Assembly (NCBI GenBank): GCA_945920185.1
Contig: CAMEJP010000020.1
Coordinates: forward strand, 1-36,050
Direction of reading: 5' to 3'
Source: an uncultured Eubacterium sp.
GTDB taxonomy: Bacteria; Bacillota; Clostridia; Lachnospirales; Lachnospiraceae
Length of the DNA: 36,050 nucleotides
Part shown: positions 24,205 to 32,070 of the stretch, one piece after another
Position numbering within the stretch: position 1 is the stretch's first letter
Layout: each line of letters opens with the position of its first letter
The notes under the pieces: generated by a model
Databases searched by the model: none
What the model was told of the DNA's origin: nothing
What the model saw: only the letters and a program-made list of their open reading frames with translations
Position numbers and translations under genes: made by a program

Positions 24205-24246
24205 AAAAATGCGGTTTCCGAATAATCCGGAGACCGCATTTTTTAT
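24205..24246. terminator. Bidirectional terminator between lexA and the LRR gene
   Basis: AATGCGGT (24208-24215) pairs with ACCGCATT (24233-24240), with a short inner TCCG/CGGA stem. A run of A precedes and a run of T follows, so it can stop transcripts from both convergent genes. Confidence 0.85.
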
Positions 24247-24271
24247 TGCTGTTAAAATAAGCTGTTTAATT

Positions 24272-24955
24272 TTACTCTATAACCTTACCATTCGCAATGG
24301 TATATGTACCGGTACCATCCGTATATGTTCCGTTGTAATCATCGCGAAGCTTTCCTGTCGCCACAAGCCAGCTTGCTCCGCCTGTCTCCGTTATTCCGGT
24401 AAATGTCGTGTCAAGAACACCATCCTTCACATACCAGAAAGCACCGCCGTTCTGAATAAGTCCCGTGTATGTTGAGCTGTGCTTTCCGCCAAGTACCACA
24501 AGCCACTTATTACCTTCTTTTCCAAGACCCTTAAAGCTTGTATTTACTTTGCCGTTTGCAACATACCACTTGCCGTTTTCATTCTCATAGAAGCCTGTAT
24601 AGGTAGTGTCTAAGGAACCACTATTTATATACCAGAAGTAGCCTGCGTTCTGGATAATTCCCGTAAATTCAGGGTATGCCTTACCTTTAAATACCGGTAT
24701 CCAGCTGTCACCTTCTTTTCCAAGTCCTGTAAAACCTGTATCTACCTTGCCGGCTGCCACATACCATGTACCTGCTGTGTTTGTTACAAAGCCTGTGTAT
24801 GAAGTATCCACAACGCCTGCATTTACATACCAGAAGTTGCTGTCTGCTCCCTGTACAAGTCCGGTAAAACTTGTATCTACCACATCATCCACATAATAGT
24901 ACCACTTACCGTCCGTGCTGTCATATATAAGACCGTTCTTCTTTTCTGGTTCAGG
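24272..24955 (-). repeat. C-terminal WYV/YTG tandem repeats of the LRR protein
   Basis: About nine units of 22-24 codons. Their order is partly periodic by three: a GLIQ-type unit with FWYV, a GF-type unit with GKWYVANGKV, then a GLGKEG unit. They resemble cell-wall or choline-binding-like repeats only in spacing of Trp/Tyr/Gly; I do not assign a family. Confidence 0.75.
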
Positions 24956-26932
24956 TTCTTCCAGATATTCAACATTAATATTATTAGCATTTGCATATGT
25001 TTCTGCATAAGAACCGGAATAGCACTTAATGGTAAGGCTGTCACAGTCCCAAAAAAATGCATCATAAGCTATACTTGTTACGCTTTTTGGGATTGTTATA
25101 CTTATAAGACTGCTACAGTCAGCAAATGCATATTCTCCTATACTTGTTACGCCTTCAGGGATTGTTACACTTGTAAGACTTCTGCAATATTCAAATGTTC
25201 TATCTCCTATACTGGTTACACTGTTTGGAATTGTTATGCTTGTTAAACTACTACATATAGAAAAAGCAGAACTTCCTATGCTAGTGACACTGTTTGGAAT
25301 TATTATACTTGTTAAGCTACTACATCTAGAAAAAGCAGAACTTCCTATGCTAGTGACACTGTTTGGAATTGTTATACTGGTTAAGTTGCTACATCCAGAA
25401 AAAGCAGAACTTCCTATGCTGGTTACATTGCTTGGAATTATTATGCTGGTTAAGCTGCTACATCCAGAAAATGTAGAACTTCCTATATTACTTACACTGC
25501 TAGGGATTTCTATACTTTCTAAGTTGCTACATCCCTCAAAAGCAAAACCTTCTATATGGGATACGCTACTCGGTATTGTTATACCTGTTAAACTGCTACA
25601 TCCATAAAAGGTATTAAATTCTATTCTAGTGACACTGCTTGGAATTGTTATGCTGGTTAAGCTACTACATCTAGAAAAAGCAGAACTTCCTATGCTAGTG
25701 ACACTGCTTGGAATTGTTATACTTGTTAAACTACTGCAACCACTAAATGCATGACTCCCTATTTCTTTTACACTGCTTGGAATTGTTATACTTGTTAAGC
25801 TACTGCATCCACTAAATGCATGACTCCCTATTTCTTTTACACTGCTTGGAATTTTTATACTTGTTAAGCTGTTGCAGCCATAAAATGCAAAACTTTCTAT
25901 ATCAGTTACACCAATCGGAATTGTTATACATGTCAAGCTACTGCAACCATAAAATGCTCCATCCAATATAGTGCTTACACTGTTTGGAATTGTTATGCTG
26001 GTTAAAGTACTGCAACCGCTAAATGCATAACCTCCTATTTCTTTTACGTTGCTTGGAATTATTATACTTTTTAAACTGCTGCAGCCATAAAAGGTTTTAA
26101 ATGCTATGCGAGTGACACTGTTTGGAATTGTTATACCTGTCAAGCTACTGCAACCATAAAATGCAGAACTTCCTATGCTAGTTACACTGCTTGGAATTTC
26201 TATACTCGTCAAACTGCTACATCCATAAAATACAGAACCATCTATGTATCTTACACCGCTTGGAATTATTATACCCGTCAAACTGCTACATCCATAAAAT
26301 GCAGAATTTCCGATAGTGTTTACAGTACTTGGAATTTCTATACTTGTCAAGCTGCCACAATCCCTAAATGCATCAGTTCCTATAGCAGTTACACTGCTTG
26401 GAATCGTCGTGTTCTTACATCCGACCACTAAAGTATTGGATGCCTTTTCAATGATTGCATTACAATTGTCTCTGCTGTCATATACACTGTTATCACTTGC
26501 AACAGATATGCTGGCTAAACTGCCACAATCCCTAAATGCCAAATCGCCTATACTGGTTACATTTTTCGGGATAGTTATACCAGTTAAACTGCTACAACTT
26601 GAAAATGCATACCCACCTATGCTGGTTACACCGCTTGGAATTTCTACGTTCGTTAGACTGCTGCAACCGTCAAACGCACCACTTCCTATTGATACAACTT
26701 TCATTCCCTCAATTTCCACAGGAATGGTAACAGATGTTTCCGTTCCTGTGTACCCCGTAATCTCAATTCCGGCATCATTAACGCTATAAGTAAGTATCAC
26801 ATTTCCATTTTCGTATACTTCTTCAGCTTTTGCCTCTACGACCACTCCCCAATTTTCAGGTAGTGGCAGTACTGCCATAACAATGACAAGTGCCATGGTC
26901 ACGGCAGCAACCCTTTTTAGCATTCTTCTCAT
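24272..26932 (-). CDS. BspA-type leucine-rich-repeat surface protein with C-terminal tandem repeats
   Basis: 886 residues from the ATG at 26932 (AGGAGA upstream; a longer start at 26965 lacks a site). Signal peptide with hydrophobic core (about 8-24) and likely cleavage after VEAKA. Then about 23 LRR units of 23 residues (LRR_5/BspA type, SLTSITIPSSVTSIGSSAF pattern), interrupted once near the third unit by an unusual island (DNSVYDSRDNCNAIIE) as is common in this family. After an EPEPEKK linker come about nine C-terminal units of 22-24 residues containing WYV-x2-G-x-VDT-x-YTG. There is no LPXTG motif; attachment may use the C-terminal repeats. BspA proteins often bind host or polymer ligands, but the target here is unknown. 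It has its own promoter and terminator. Confidence 0.9.
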   Translation of the reverse strand: MRRMLKRVAAVTMALVIVMAVLPLPENWGVVVEAKAEEVYENGNVILTYSVNDAGIEITGYTGTETSVTIPVEIEGMKVVSIGSGAFDGCSSLTNVEIPSGVTSIGGYAFSSCSSLTGITIPKNVTSIGDLAFRDCGSLASISVASDNSVYDSRDNCNAIIEKASNTLVVGCKNTTIPSSVTAIGTDAFRDCGSLTSIEIPSTVNTIGNSAFYGCSSLTGIIIPSGVRYIDGSVFYGCSSLTSIEIPSSVTSIGSSAFYGCSSLTGITIPNSVTRIAFKTFYGCSSLKSIIIPSNVKEIGGYAFSGCSTLTSITIPNSVSTILDGAFYGCSSLTCITIPIGVTDIESFAFYGCNSLTSIKIPSSVKEIGSHAFSGCSSLTSITIPSSVKEIGSHAFSGCSSLTSITIPSSVTSIGSSAFSRCSSLTSITIPSSVTRIEFNTFYGCSSLTGITIPSSVSHIEGFAFEGCSNLESIEIPSSVSNIGSSTFSGCSSLTSIIIPSNVTSIGSSAFSGCSNLTSITIPNSVTSIGSSAFSRCSSLTSIIIPNSVTSIGSSAFSICSSLTSITIPNSVTSIGDRTFEYCRSLTSVTIPEGVTSIGEYAFADCSSLISITIPKSVTSIAYDAFFWDCDSLTIKCYSGSYAETYANANNINVEYLEEPEPEKKNGLIYDSTDGKWYYYVDDVVDTSFTGLVQGADSNFWYVNAGVVDTSYTGFVTNTAGTWYVAAGKVDTGFTGLGKEGDSWIPVFKGKAYPEFTGIIQNAGYFWYINSGSLDTTYTGFYENENGKWYVANGKVNTSFKGLGKEGNKWLVVLGGKHSSTYTGLIQNGGAFWYVKDGVLDTTFTGITETGGASWLVATGKLRDDYNGTYTDGTGTYTIANGKVIE
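25060..26700 (-). repeat. 69-bp tandem repeat array encoding the LRRs
   Basis: About 23 units of 69 bases. Two neighbours, 25731-25799 and 25800-25868, differ at only two bases by eye, which suggests recent duplication; others are more diverged. The array is likely prone to unit gain or loss. Confidence 0.85.
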
Positions 26933-27006
26933 ATTTCCATCTCCTTTTCGTACTCTTTTTAACACTGCTTAAGTATATAAATACACCTCCGCATTTACAT
27001 AGTAAT

Positions 27007-27035
27007 ATTTTACCACTTTGCATCTCACTTGTCAA
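27007..27035 (-). promoter_or_regulatory. Promoter of the LRR protein gene
   Basis: On the - strand TTGACA (27035-27030), 17 bases, TAAAAT (27012-27007), leaving a leader of about 65-70 bases before the ATG at 26932. The gap 26933-27138 otherwise holds only the terminator of the upstream operon. Confidence 0.8.
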
Positions 27036-27042
27036 CCAACTC

Positions 27043-27110
27043 AAAAACGGAGGTCAATCTGACCAATGTCATCTTAACTTAATGACATTGTCATCTGACG
27101 CTCCGTTTTT
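27043..27110 (-). terminator. Terminator of the ribosomal/nad/rsfS operon
   Basis: AAAAACGGAG (27043-27052) pairs with CTCCGTTTTT (27101-27110); inside, ATGTCAT and ATGACAT form a second paired section. On the - strand it lies 28 bases after rsfS and ends in five T. The symmetry would allow it to act on both strands. Confidence 0.8.
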
Positions 27111-27138
27111 CCTTACGCTCAATGGTTATTATGATTTA

Positions 27139-27480
27139 TTACAATTCCACCTGCTTGCCGTCTCTCCACAGTCTCTCAAGATTGTAAAACTCTCTGTTTT
27201 CCTCTGAGAAAATGTGTATGATAACTTCTTCAAAATCAAGCAGTATCCAGCCGGCTTCCCTGTAGCCTTCTATATTGATTGGATGGGCATTTGCCTGTCT
27301 GTAAAGCTGTTCCTCAACATTATCGGCTATTGCCTGAATCTGGCTTTTGTTAGTGCCGTTTGCGATGATGAAATAGTCGGCAATGACGCTGACTTCAGAA
27401 ATGTCAATTACCCTGACATTTTCACCCTTCTTATCCTCTATTGCCGCAACGGCAATCTTTGCTAATTCCTTTGATTCCAT
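27139..27480 (-). CDS. rsfS: Ribosomal silencing factor RsfS
   Basis: 113 residues, full length. Signature segments: DISEVSVIADYFIIANGTNKSQIQAIADNV, then EGYREAGWILLDFEEVIIHIF and the final REFYNLERLW. RsfS binds L14 on the 50S subunit and blocks subunit joining under starvation. It is the last gene of the operon, 14 bases after nadD/yqeK, the usual order. Confidence 0.96.
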   Translation of the reverse strand: MESKELAKIAVAAIEDKKGENVRVIDISEVSVIADYFIIANGTNKSQIQAIADNVEEQLYRQANAHPINIEGYREAGWILLDFEEVIIHIFSEENREFYNLERLWRDGKQVEL

Positions 27481-27494
27481 ATATTTCTCCTGTT

Positions 27495-28691
27495 TTAATC
27501 TTTATAATAATTGTAGGCAGCCTTTGTGGTTTCATCTATCGGTGTACCGTTTGACGTAAGATATGACAAGGTGTTGTAAAGTATGGTAGATACTGCCTTG
27601 TTAATATCTTCAAACGCTATCTTTCTTATATATGTCAGATTTGGCGCCTTATCCCTGTATGGCTCGATATAATCAGCCACAAACACTATCTTCTCCAAAA
27701 GTGACATATTCGGTCTTCCTGTGGTGTGGTAAGTAAGGGCATTAAGAATATCCTGATTACTCACATAATAGTCTTTTTTGGCTATAAAAGCCGCTACCTT
27801 TCCGTGCAACAGATAAGGCAGGGCACGTTCTGCTTCCGAAATATCGATACAATTATAGGTACAGATGTCAATAAGCTCCGAATCCTTCTTGCATTTTGCA
27901 ATATCGTGGAGAAGTCCTGCAAGATAGGCACGAAAAACATCATATCCGTACCTCATGGCGAGTGATGCCGACACGGCGGCAACGGCCATTGTATGCTCAT
28001 AGCGCTTCTCGGTAAGAACCTTCTTTAAATCCTCCGTTACAATATGGTAGTCGGCGGTTGTTCTTATTTTGCACTTATAATCACGGTACAAATCATTTAA
28101 CAAAATGTATTCGCATACCTTTGACGGAACTATATCGCATATAGGCTCGAGATTTGCCACCATCATCCGTATGTCGCTTGAACTGATTGGAGTATCCTCC
28201 ATATCGACAGTCAGTATTTCACAGGAATATTTCTTTGACAGACGCTTTATCTGATTTTCAAATGAGGTAATGTTTATTCCGTTGCGCCTTGCTACCACCA
28301 ATGTGGCAAGCTTTACTATTTCCTCAGGATTCTTCCAGCTTTCAAACTGAAACAGCGAATCGGCACCCATAATAAAAAACAGATTGGTGTCCGGATACAT
28401 TTCCTTAAGGCTTGCAAGTGTTTCGTATGAATATGACTTTGTTTTTTTGGCAAGTTCAATATCAAGACATTCAAAATAGTCGATGCCTGAAATGGCAGAC
28501 TTCACCATATTGAGTCTGTGTCTTCCGTCAGTTATTCCTGCATTGTCCTTGTGAGGCGGATTTCCGGCAGGGATAAACAAAATTTTATCGAGTGAAAACT
28601 GTGCATATGCTTTCTTGGCTAACAATATATGCCCGTTGTGAATCGGGTTAAATGTGCCGCCCATAATTCCGATATTTCTCATTTTTTTCAT
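27495..28691 (-). CDS. nadD: NadD-YqeK fusion: nicotinate-nucleotide adenylyltransferase with HD-domain hydrolase
   Basis: 398 residues. Residues about 1-200 are NadD: GIMGGTFNPIHNGHILLA (HxGH nucleotidyl-transferase motif), FIPAGNPPHKD, FIMGADSLFQFESWKN and SSSDIRMMV. Residues about 215-398 are YqeK: YEHTMAVAAVSASLA, LLHDIAK (HD motif), LHGKVAA, LTYHTTGRPNMSLLEKIVFVADYIEP. NadD makes deamido-NAD; YqeK hydrolyses symmetrical diadenosine polyphosphates such as Ap4A. In most Firmicutes these are two neighbouring genes; here one frame covers both. The ATG at 28691 is chosen because GAGGTG lies six bases upstream; a start at 28733 would overlap yhbY. Confidence 0.93.
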   Translation of the reverse strand: MKKMRNIGIMGGTFNPIHNGHILLAKKAYAQFSLDKILFIPAGNPPHKDNAGITDGRHRLNMVKSAISGIDYFECLDIELAKKTKSYSYETLASLKEMYPDTNLFFIMGADSLFQFESWKNPEEIVKLATLVVARRNGINITSFENQIKRLSKKYSCEILTVDMEDTPISSSDIRMMVANLEPICDIVPSKVCEYILLNDLYRDYKCKIRTTADYHIVTEDLKKVLTEKRYEHTMAVAAVSASLAMRYGYDVFRAYLAGLLHDIAKCKKDSELIDICTYNCIDISEAERALPYLLHGKVAAFIAKKDYYVSNQDILNALTYHTTGRPNMSLLEKIVFVADYIEPYRDKAPNLTYIRKIAFEDINKAVSTILYNTLSYLTSNGTPIDETTKAAYNYYKD

Positions 28692-28701
28692 AAGAGCCAC
28701 C

Positions 28702-28995
28702 TCAAGATAAAACGATTTTTCTCTTTGATTCATCCTTTGCAGGTCTGTAAAGTACTATTTTCTTTCCTATAACCTGCACTACCTCAGAACGGGTACGCTC
28801 AGAAATTATCTGTGCTATGTCATGCGGGTCATCCATACAGTTCTTTAAAACACTTATCTTAATCAGCTCTCTTTTTTCAAGAGCTTCTGAAACAGCCTCT
28901 GTCACTTCAGGAGTTATACTTGCTTTTCCAACCTGAAATATGGCGTCAATATTCATTGCAAGCCCTTTTAAATAGGCTCTTTGCTTAGTTGTCAT
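28702..28995 (-). CDS. YhbY family CRM-domain RNA-binding protein
   Basis: 97 residues, a single CRM domain: KQRAYLKGLAMNIDAIFQVGK (with the LKGLA and QVGK features), LEKRELIKISVLKN, SEVVQVIGKKIVLYRPA. YhbY associates with the pre-50S subunit. It lies between obgE and nadD/yqeK as in many Firmicutes, ten bases before the nadD start. Confidence 0.94.
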   Translation of the reverse strand: MTTKQRAYLKGLAMNIDAIFQVGKASITPEVTEAVSEALEKRELIKISVLKNCMDDPHDIAQIISERTRSEVVQVIGKKIVLYRPAKDESKRKIVLS

Positions 28996-29013
28996 GTTGT
29001 CACCCTATCCTTT

Positions 29014-30278
29014 TTAGACATAATATTCAAATTCAAAATAATCACAGAGCTTGACCGTATCTCCTTCTTCAATTCCGAGATTTATCAGCTCGTCAATAAT
29101 ACCGTTTTCTTTCATGAATTTCTGGAAGAAATCAAATCCGCGCTCTGAATCAAGATTGGTATATCCAAGCATACGCTCAATTCGCGGTCCATATACAGTA
29201 TACTCGTTATTGCCGCTTTTTTCAACATAAAATGGCTGGGTAACATCATCATACAAATCTTCTCTTGTAAATTCTTTTGCAAATATAACAGGCTCCGTAC
29301 CTATTGATTTTACCAAATCATTTACGTGGTAGAGAAGTTCTTTAACGCCCTGACCGCTTACCGCAGATATTGCAAAAACTTTTATTCCCTTTGGCTCAAA
29401 TTCTGCCCTGAGTTCTTCGACAGGATCCGAATCCTCTGAGTATATGACGTCTGTCTTGTTGGCAGCTATAACCTGAGGCCTTTTAAGAAGTTCGGGATTG
29501 TATTTTTCAAGCTCGGCATTGATGATATTTATATCCTCGATGGGATTTCTGCCTTCGGTGGATGCTGCGTCCACTACATGTATAAGCACCTTTGTTCTCT
29601 CAATATGCTTTAAAAATTCATGTCCCAAACCTATTCCGTCAGAAGCACCTTCGATAAGTCCCGGAATATCTGCCATAACAAAGCCTGCACCGTCACCTAA
29701 ATCCACAACTCCGAGATGAGGATTTAAGGTGGTAAAATGATAATTGGCTATCTTTGGTTTTGCATTTGATACCCTTGACAAAAGTGTTGATTTTCCGACA
29801 TTAGGAAAACCTACAAGTCCTACGTCAGCTATGACCTTAAGTTCAAGACGAACCCACAGCTCTTTTGCTTCCTGTCCCGGCTGGGCATATTTTGGTGCCT
29901 GCATTGTGGCAGTGGCATAATTCATATTGCCTTTGCCGCCACGTCCGCCCGGAAGGACTACTTCACGAAGATTATTTCCAGACATATCGGCTATGACTTT
30001 TCCCGTAGCGTCATCTCTTATTACCGTTCCCTCAGGAACCTTGATGATAAGCGATTCTCCGTCTTTGCCGTGGCAGCGTCTTTTTCCGCCTTCTTCGCCT
30101 GACTGTGCAATGTATTTACGCACATGTCTGAAATCGTTAAGTGTATTGAGTCCTTTGTCCACTTCAAAGATGATGTCTCCGCCCCTTCCGCCGTCTCCGC
30201 CGTCGGGACCGCCGTCAGGGACAAAAAGTCTCCGCCTTTGCCTGACTTGATAAAAATTTTAGCACTATCTGCAAACAT
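29014..30278 (-). pseudogene. obgE: GTPase ObgE/CgtA, reading frame broken near the N-terminus
   Basis: The normal start MFADSAKIFIKSGKGGD reads in one frame from 30278, then at about 30228-30230 the frame changes. The other frame continues with LFVPDGGPDGGDGGRGGD and on through the Gly-rich Obg domain, the G domain (GFPNVGKST; DIPGLIEGASDGIGLG; NKTD; SAVSG) and the C-terminal OCT domain to 29014. Obg proteins I know have about eight more residues here (roughly GHVSFRRE), so about 25 bases seem deleted, which also shifts frame. Repaired length would be about 429 residues, normal. The rest is well conserved, with no other stops. Obg is essential in most bacteria, so an assembly error or very recent mutation is likely. 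An internal GTG at 30162 could start a truncated product. Confidence 0.88.
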
Positions 30279-30308
30279 TGCCATTTTCCTTTCATTTATT
30301 TTCAAGTT

Positions 30309-30339
30309 CAAAAAACTCCAAACCCAGAGGATTTGGAGT
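30309..30339 (-). terminator. Intrinsic terminator between rpmA and obgE
   Basis: On the - strand ACTCCAAA (30339-30332) pairs with TTTGGAGT (30322-30315) over eight pairs, then a run of six T. It lies ten bases after the L27 stop and inside the operon, so it probably lowers, rather than abolishes, transcription of obgE and the genes beyond it. Confidence 0.8.
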
Positions 30340-30348
30340 CATTAAGTA

Positions 30349-30639
30349 TTATTCGTTAGAAGCAACAGGATAAATAGAAACCTGCTTTTTATCTCTGCCC
30401 TTTCTCTCAAACTTTACAACGCCATCAACTAAAGCGTACAATGTATCATCACTGCCACGTCCTACGTTAACACCAGGGTGAATCTTTGTACCACGCTGTC
30501 TGTAAAGAATATTACCTGCCAAAACAAACTGTCCGTCTGCTCTCTTGGCACCTAATCTCTTTGACTCAGAATCTCTACCGTTCTTTGTAGAACCTACACC
30601 TTTTTTATGGGCGAAAAACTGAAGATTTAAGTTTAACAT
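30349..30639 (-). CDS. rpmA: 50S ribosomal protein L27 with cleavable N-terminal extension
   Basis: 96 residues from the ATG at 30639 (AAGGAGGT upstream). The N-terminus [14 protein letters not shown] is the Firmicute L27 form: the nine residues ending in FF are removed by the Prp protease so that AHKKG can reach the peptidyl-transferase centre. [15 protein letters not shown] and [10 protein letters not shown] are standard L27. The prp gene is just upstream and its stop lies within the L27 ribosome site region. Confidence 0.97.
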   Translation of the reverse strand: MLNLNLQFFAHKKGVGSTKNGRDSESKRLGAKRADGQFVLAGNILYRQRGTKIHPGVNVGRGSDDTLYALVDGVVKFERKGRDKKQVSIYPVASNE

Positions 30640-30643
30640 CGTC

Positions 30644-30970
30644 TTACACCTCCTTAAATGTAATAGATATATATTCTGCATTGTCTTTTCTGATTTGGCT
30701 TAAGCCTAACTCTAATGAATCTAACAATACCCGCGATTCAGGACTGATGTTGCCATCAAGTCTGAATTCAATTAACGCCTTCTTTTCATCGGATACCACA
30801 CTCATATCATCATCGGTAAAATGTTCAATGGAGTTGATGGTATTGATGGCAAGAACAGACGTCGCTGCACATATGATGTCTTTTCCGATATCATCATATC
30901 CTGCATGTCCTTTAAGTTTAAAACCTACAGACTTTCCTTCTGAATTCTTATAGATATTAACCTTAATCAT
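30644..30970 (-). CDS. prp: Ribosomal-processing cysteine protease Prp
   Basis: 108 residues. The catalytic pair is His22 ([13 protein letters not shown]) and Cys34 ([11 protein letters not shown]), the positions known from the Staphylococcus enzyme. It cleaves the N-terminal extension of L27 (next gene). Lies between rplU and rpmA, the normal place in Firmicutes; formerly called the YsxB family. Confidence 0.95.
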   Translation of the reverse strand: MIKVNIYKNSEGKSVGFKLKGHAGYDDIGKDIICAATSVLAINTINSIEHFTDDDMSVVSDEKKALIEFRLDGNISPESRVLLDSLELGLSQIRKDNAEYISITFKEV

Positions 30971-30982
30971 AAAATCACCTAA

Positions 30983-31294
30983 TTAAGCATTGATTTTCTC
31001 AATCTTAACCTGTGTAAACAATTGTCTGTGGCCGTTCTTCTTGTGATAGCCGGTCTTTCTCTTATACTTATAAACAATTACTTTCTTTGACTTGCCTTCG
31101 CATACAACACTTGCTGTAACTGTTGCACCTGCTACTGTTGGCTCTCCAACCTTAGCGTTAGTACCGTCATTAACGAAAAGCACCTGGTCAAATGTAACAG
31201 TGTCTCCAGCGTTAACTCCAAGCTTTTCAACTCTGATTACATCGCCTTCGTTTACTGTGTACTGCTTACCACCTGTTGCTATAATTGCGTACAT
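30983..31294 (-). CDS. rplU: 50S ribosomal protein L21
   Basis: 103 residues, full length: [20 protein letters not shown] at the start and the basic [17 protein letters not shown] segment near the end. It binds 23S rRNA. AGGAGGTG lies just upstream of the ATG. First gene of the rplU-prp-rpmA group, behind a structured leader. Confidence 0.97.
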   Translation of the reverse strand: MYAIIATGGKQYTVNEGDVIRVEKLGVNAGDTVTFDQVLFVNDGTNAKVGEPTVAGATVTASVVCEGKSKKVIVYKYKRKTGYHKKNGHRQLFTQVKIEKINA

Positions 31295-31373
31295 ATGGCA
31301 CCTCCTATAATATTACTCGCCAACTTCGGTGTCAGGAAAATACCTGAACTTGTAACCTCATTGTGCGGCACAC
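31295..31373 (-). ncRNA. Candidate L21 leader (autoregulatory mRNA structure)
   Basis: The transcript from the promoter at 31380-31408 would have a leader of about 79 bases. It contains a hairpin with CAGG and CCTG arms around TATTTT and GC-rich flanks (GTGCCGCAC; ACCGAAGTTGG). Position and features fit the Firmicute L21 leader family, thought to bind L21 for feedback. Assigned from memory; no covariance model was run. Confidence 0.65.
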
Positions 31374-31379
31374 TAGATT

Positions 31380-31408
31380 AGTTTAATATATTACCATCCT
31401 TTTGTCAA
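31380..31408 (-). promoter_or_regulatory. rplU operon promoter
   Basis: On the - strand TTGACA (31408-31403), 17 bases, TAAACT (31385-31380). It starts six bases after the end of the HAD phosphatase gene. Confidence 0.75.
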
Positions 31409-31413
31409 GAATT

Positions 31414-32070
31414 TTATGAAAATATTTTGCAAAATAATTCTTCAACGTCTGAGACAATACATTCTGCACCGTTTTCAATGAGAAATTCCCTGTGCTTAAA
31501 GCCCCATGTGACGCTTATACATGGGATTCCTGCATTGGCGGCTGTTTTTATATCGACCTCAGAATCGCCTACATACACGGCGTCTTCCATTGACGTATTC
31601 ATCTCGCTGAGGGCTGCGTCCAAGGTATCTGAATAAGGCTTAAGCCTGAGACCTTCCCTCGCACCGACGGCGGCATCCAAAAGTCCGTCAAAGAAATGTG
31701 CGGCAAGCTTTTTTACCGCAAAATCTGCTTTGTTTGATACTATCGCCACCTTTATGCCATTCTTCTTAAGCTTTTCAAGAAGATTAATAATGCCGTCATA
31801 CGGTTTTGTACAGACATACATATTTTTGTCGTAATACCCGCAAAATTCCCTGAAACACACATCAAATTCCTGTTCATTTTCGCATTTGTCTGAAGGCATG
31901 GCACGTTTTATAAGATTTTTTATGCCGTTTCCCACATACGAGCGTATTTCCTCAGTGGTGTGCGGAGGGTATCCGCATACCTTCAATGCATAATTTACGG
32001 CATTTGCCAAATCCGTAAGCGTATCAAGCAGCGTGCCGTCCAAATCAAATATCACTGTTTTGAAACTCAT
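31414..32070 (-). CDS. HAD-family phosphatase (Gph/PpaX-like)
   Basis: 218 residues. HAD motif I is FDLDGTLLDTL at the N-terminus, with a C1-type helical cap (residues about 15-80); motif II is VAIVSNK; motif III Lys lies in RLKPYSD; motif IV is YVGDSEVDIKTAANAG. The overall pattern resembles phosphoglycolate phosphatase or pyrophosphatase PpaX; the substrate cannot be told. The ATG at 32070 has GGAGG upstream and the gene overlaps the end of the RNase E/G gene by 26 bases, so it is coupled to it. Confidence 0.88.
   Translation of the reverse strand: MSFKTVIFDLDGTLLDTLTDLANAVNYALKVCGYPPHTTEEIRSYVGNGIKNLIKRAMPSDKCENEQEFDVCFREFCGYYDKNMYVCTKPYDGIINLLEKLKKNGIKVAIVSNKADFAVKKLAAHFFDGLLDAAVGAREGLRLKPYSDTLDAALSEMNTSMEDAVYVGDSEVDIKTAANAGIPCISVTWGFKHREFLIENGAECIVSDVEELFCKIFS

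Noticed and set aside
25236..25607. Repetitive + strand open frame (pattern VKLLHxEKAELPMLVTL)
   Set aside because: Reverse-strand reading of the LRR array; it exists only because the repeat unit is a multiple of three.
25060..26700. Regular 69-base repeats that could look like a CRISPR array
   Set aside because: The repeats are contiguous with no unique spacers and translate into 23-residue BspA leucine-rich repeats in one open frame.
29927..30250. Pro/Ser-rich + strand open frame over obgE
   Set aside because: Antisense reading of the Gly-rich Obg domain, which yields Pro/Ser-rich sequence by codon complementarity.
30021..30311. A separate small gene beginning MFADSAK upstream of Obg
   Set aside because: After 17 residues identical in style to the Obg N-terminus the frame runs into the Gly-rich coding region in the wrong phase; it is the broken 5' end of obgE.
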